Origin: an uncultured Gammaproteobacteria bacterium
GTDB lineage: Bacteria; Pseudomonadota; Gammaproteobacteria; Pseudomonadales; DT-91
Direction of reading: 5' to 3'
Assembly: GCA_929200485.1 (NCBI GenBank)
Contig: CAKMZU010000001.1
Coordinates: 36,314 to 43,546 of the forward strand
DNA length: 7,233 nt
In this document: positions 5,833 through 7,233 of the stretch, piece after piece
Layout of the letters: each line of letters opens with the position of its first letter
How positions within the stretch are numbered: the first letter of the stretch is position 1
Made by a program: the position numbers and the translations under genes
Notes under the pieces: model-generated
The model's input: the letters and a program-made list of their open reading frames with translations, nothing else
What the model was told of the DNA's origin: nothing
The model's database searches: none

Positions 5833-6828
5833 CTATTCGTCAGCGTCAAACGTCAGCATTGCCTGAACCGGGTAATGATCAGATAATTCATTAATACCAC
5901 TAGGGTTTTCATGCTCGATTTTTAAAATAGATGTTGAACCATATGCTGGGCGTTTATGAGCCTTTGAACATAAAATGTGATCTAACGTCTCTCCGTGCGA
6001 AGATTTCCCTTTAGCCATTTTATTTTCAAATGGATCGAAGCTGAAAGGCTCGCTAGTAACATCATATTTCGCGACAGGCTCTGCATTGAGTTTGTCGAGC
6101 AGGTCATCATAAAGCGGATGTTTGTTAACTCCATAGATATCGTCCGAATTTGTGGTAGTACAAGCGCTACCGCCATTGCAATTAAAATCACCCATATATA
6201 TAACCGGCTCATTTGCAGGTATTTCTAGGCTATCTACAAATTCAGAAAATTGATTGATATGTTCCTTCAAAACAACACTTTGTTGACTTTCTTCAGGTGA
6301 GCCGATATTGACACTTTGCATGTGAGTAGCGAAGATATTAAATTTCATATCCTCTTTCTCGATGGGCACATAGACAATACCCTTATTGCCGAAGCCTTCC
6401 AACCCGAATGATCTATCAAAATAGAACAATTTTGGCTCTGCTGAAAATGGGCATTTACTATACAGCTTTACCCCTCCGCAAATAAATTTAAGCCTTAAAA
6501 GCGCCCAAAGTGGCGGAGATAAGTTAGGCGTTTGATAAATTAATTCTTCAGTACGCATGCCATCGTCAAGAATTTTACGTGAATTTGACCCCATCGCCTC
6601 TTGACAGGCAACAACATCATTTCCCTTGAGATAAGGAGGGATATTTTTTGCGCGGAAGTTGGGGTTATTCAAATTTGAGGTTACGCCTACAAATGGAATT
6701 TCTGGCATCAAATTAACGTTATATGTAGTCAGCGTCAATGTGACGCCGCTATAAACAAGAACTGACCTTCCAAGAATCAATAAAAATAAAAGGTTTCCGA
6801 TTACCTTACGGATTTTTATTTCACCCAT
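5833..6828 (-). CDS. secreted sphingomyelinase C-like phosphodiesterase (EEP superfamily)
   Basis: A 331-residue protein of the endonuclease/exonuclease/phosphatase fold. Residues 1-27 form a signal peptide (basic GEIKIRK, hydrophobic NLLFLLILG, plausible cleavage after VYS). The full catalytic set is in order: N37 in TYNVN, E77 in ACQEAM, H169 in ATHMQS, D214 and N216 in MGDFNC, D283 in LDHIL, and D317-H318 in SDHYPV. GGVKLYSKCPF (118-128) and GNKGIVYVPI (147-156) resemble the S/GGVxxxSKxPI and KGVxYVxI segments of bacterial sphingomyelinase C. Such enzymes are metal-dependent and hydrolyse sphingomyelin, sometimes other phospholipids, to the lipid alcohol and a phosphorylated head group; several are haemolytic virulence factors. 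Length fits the family (about 300-340). Alternatives within the fold are an extracellular DNase, an inositol-polyphosphate phosphatase or a CdtB-like nuclease; THxQS with SDHYPV favours sphingomyelinase. It stands alone, with a putative promoter at 6864-6890 and no clear Shine-Dalgarno sequence. The superfamily is certain, the substrate inferred. Confidence 0.85.
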   Translation of the reverse strand: MGEIKIRKVIGNLLFLLILGRSVLVYSGVTLTLTTYNVNLMPEIPFVGVTSNLNNPNFRAKNIPPYLKGNDVVACQEAMGSNSRKILDDGMRTEELIYQTPNLSPPLWALLRLKFICGGVKLYSKCPFSAEPKLFYFDRSFGLEGFGNKGIVYVPIEKEDMKFNIFATHMQSVNIGSPEESQQSVVLKEHINQFSEFVDSLEIPANEPVIYMGDFNCNGGSACTTTNSDDIYGVNKHPLYDDLLDKLNAEPVAKYDVTSEPFSFDPFENKMAKGKSSHGETLDHILCSKAHKRPAYGSTSILKIEHENPSGINELSDHYPVQAMLTFDADE

Positions 6829-6863
6829 TTGACATACTTAGTTCGCATATTTTGGTTGGAGAT

Positions 6864-6890
6864 ATTATAATATCAAAATAAAAATATCAA
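6864..6890 (-). promoter_or_regulatory. putative sigma-70 promoter of the sphingomyelinase-like gene
   Basis: On the minus strand TTGATA (complement of 6885-6890) is followed after 15 bases by a perfect TATAAT (complement of 6864-6869). This predicts a transcript start near 6857 and a leader of about 29 bases before the ATG at 6828. The -35 box matches five of six consensus bases. The 15-bp spacing is shorter than the preferred 17, and the surroundings are AT-rich enough to yield chance matches. Confidence 0.45.
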
Positions 6891-6909
6891 AATAAAAATA
6901 TCAAAATAA
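6870..6909. repeat. 14-bp tandem repeat, nearly three copies, in the promoter region
   Basis: The unit ATATCAAAATAAAA occurs at 6870-6883 and 6884-6897 exactly, and again at 6898-6909 as the first 12 bases before the sequence diverges. Read on the minus strand, each unit carries TTGATA, so the array supplies the putative -35 box of the sphingomyelinase-like gene and extends upstream of it. It could also be an AT-rich upstream element or a protein-binding array. Confidence 0.85.
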
Positions 6910-6910
6910 T

Positions 6911-7202
6911 GACAGCAAATTTAATTTTACTTTATTATTATAACAAATAGATAGCTTTCAAATTAATCAACGACTACCTTTACTACCCTACCAACATCTG
7001 CATCAAACAAATGCTTCTAAAGCATGATTAATCGACTTTTCATTGATGCAACTTTTTACAAATGGGTATTCTTAACCTTCACCCTAATCCTGTCGAGAGT
7101 GGGTTATTATTTTGTAACTTCTCAATAAACCGTGGCAGCTATTCATCAAAGACTTAGGCGGATTAAAAAATAAATAATTTCATTGAAATTACACTTTTTA
7201 GT
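6911..7202. other. AT-rich intergenic region with no convincing gene
   Basis: About 290 bases without a supported gene. It holds a perfect 6-bp hairpin, ATGCTT (7011-7016), CTA loop, AAGCAT (7020-7025). A 34-codon plus-strand frame (7024-7128) starts MINRLFIDATFYKWVFLTFT and reads as a short membrane-like peptide. It has no Shine-Dalgarno sequence and its start codon sits in the hairpin arm, so I do not call it a gene; it could be another worn-down fragment. Confidence 0.5.
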
Positions 7203-7233
7203 ATGAAATCACTTCGAAAGTTAAAAATTTGTA
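7203..7233 (+). CDS. possible start of a gene running off the window
   Basis: ATG at 7203 opens the frame MKSLRKLKIC to the window edge. The basic beginning resembles the n-region of a signal peptide or membrane protein, but only ten codons are visible and no Shine-Dalgarno sequence precedes them. It could easily be a chance frame. Confidence 0.25.
   Translation, partial: MKSLRKLKIC

Noticed and set aside
5982..6228. Frames on both strands inside the sphingomyelinase-like gene
   Set aside because: They overlap its catalytic GDFNC region out of frame.
6864..6909. CRISPR-like array
   Set aside because: The unit is 14 bp, directly adjacent with no spacers, and not palindromic.
1..7233. tRNA, rRNA, riboswitch or intact insertion sequence
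   Set aside because: I saw no cloverleaf, rRNA segment, recognisable aptamer or transposase frame on either strand.

Overview
The window looks like chromosomal DNA of a gammaproteobacterium of moderate-to-low G+C (roughly 40% by eye). Three housekeeping genes support this: the end of a yciH/SUI1-type translation factor, a homoserine kinase of the aminoglycoside-phosphotransferase fold (the ThrB type found in pseudomonads and relatives), and a full-length DNA polymerase I. A thrB-type gene beside polA is, from memory, an arrangement seen in Pseudomonas. The species cannot be named from the sequence.

Layout. Bases 1-185 (+) are the last ~60 codons of the SUI1-domain gene. Bases 136-819 (-) encode a secreted, strongly acidic protein of unknown function; its last codons run antisense into the SUI1 gene and its first codons overlap the end of thrB. 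Bases 785-1771 (-) are thrB. After an 87-bp divergent intergenic region, polA fills 1859-4576 (+) with all catalytic motifs intact in its three domains, followed by terminator-like hairpins.

The right third (4577-7233) is accessory in character. It holds a small membrane protein with a coiled-coil tail (4712-5080, -), about 750 bp of apparently decayed coding DNA (two (+)-strand remnants, at 5239-5481 and 5609-5785), and a secreted endonuclease/exonuclease/phosphatase-fold enzyme most like bacterial sphingomyelinase C (5833-6828, -). Upstream of that enzyme lies an AT-rich promoter region containing a 14-bp tandem repeat. The last ~320 bases are AT-rich and largely non-coding, with a possible gene start at 7203.

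The housekeeping genes need not act together: homoserine kinase serves threonine synthesis and PolA serves replication and repair. The accessory genes suggest a bacterium that exports proteins, one of them possibly acting on host phospholipids, which would fit a host-associated life. That is inference from one gene family. I did not find a clear multi-gene undescribed system. The best leads are the sphingomyelinase-like gene, the acidic secreted orphan with its double overlap, and the remnant zone with an orphan perfect Shine-Dalgarno sequence.
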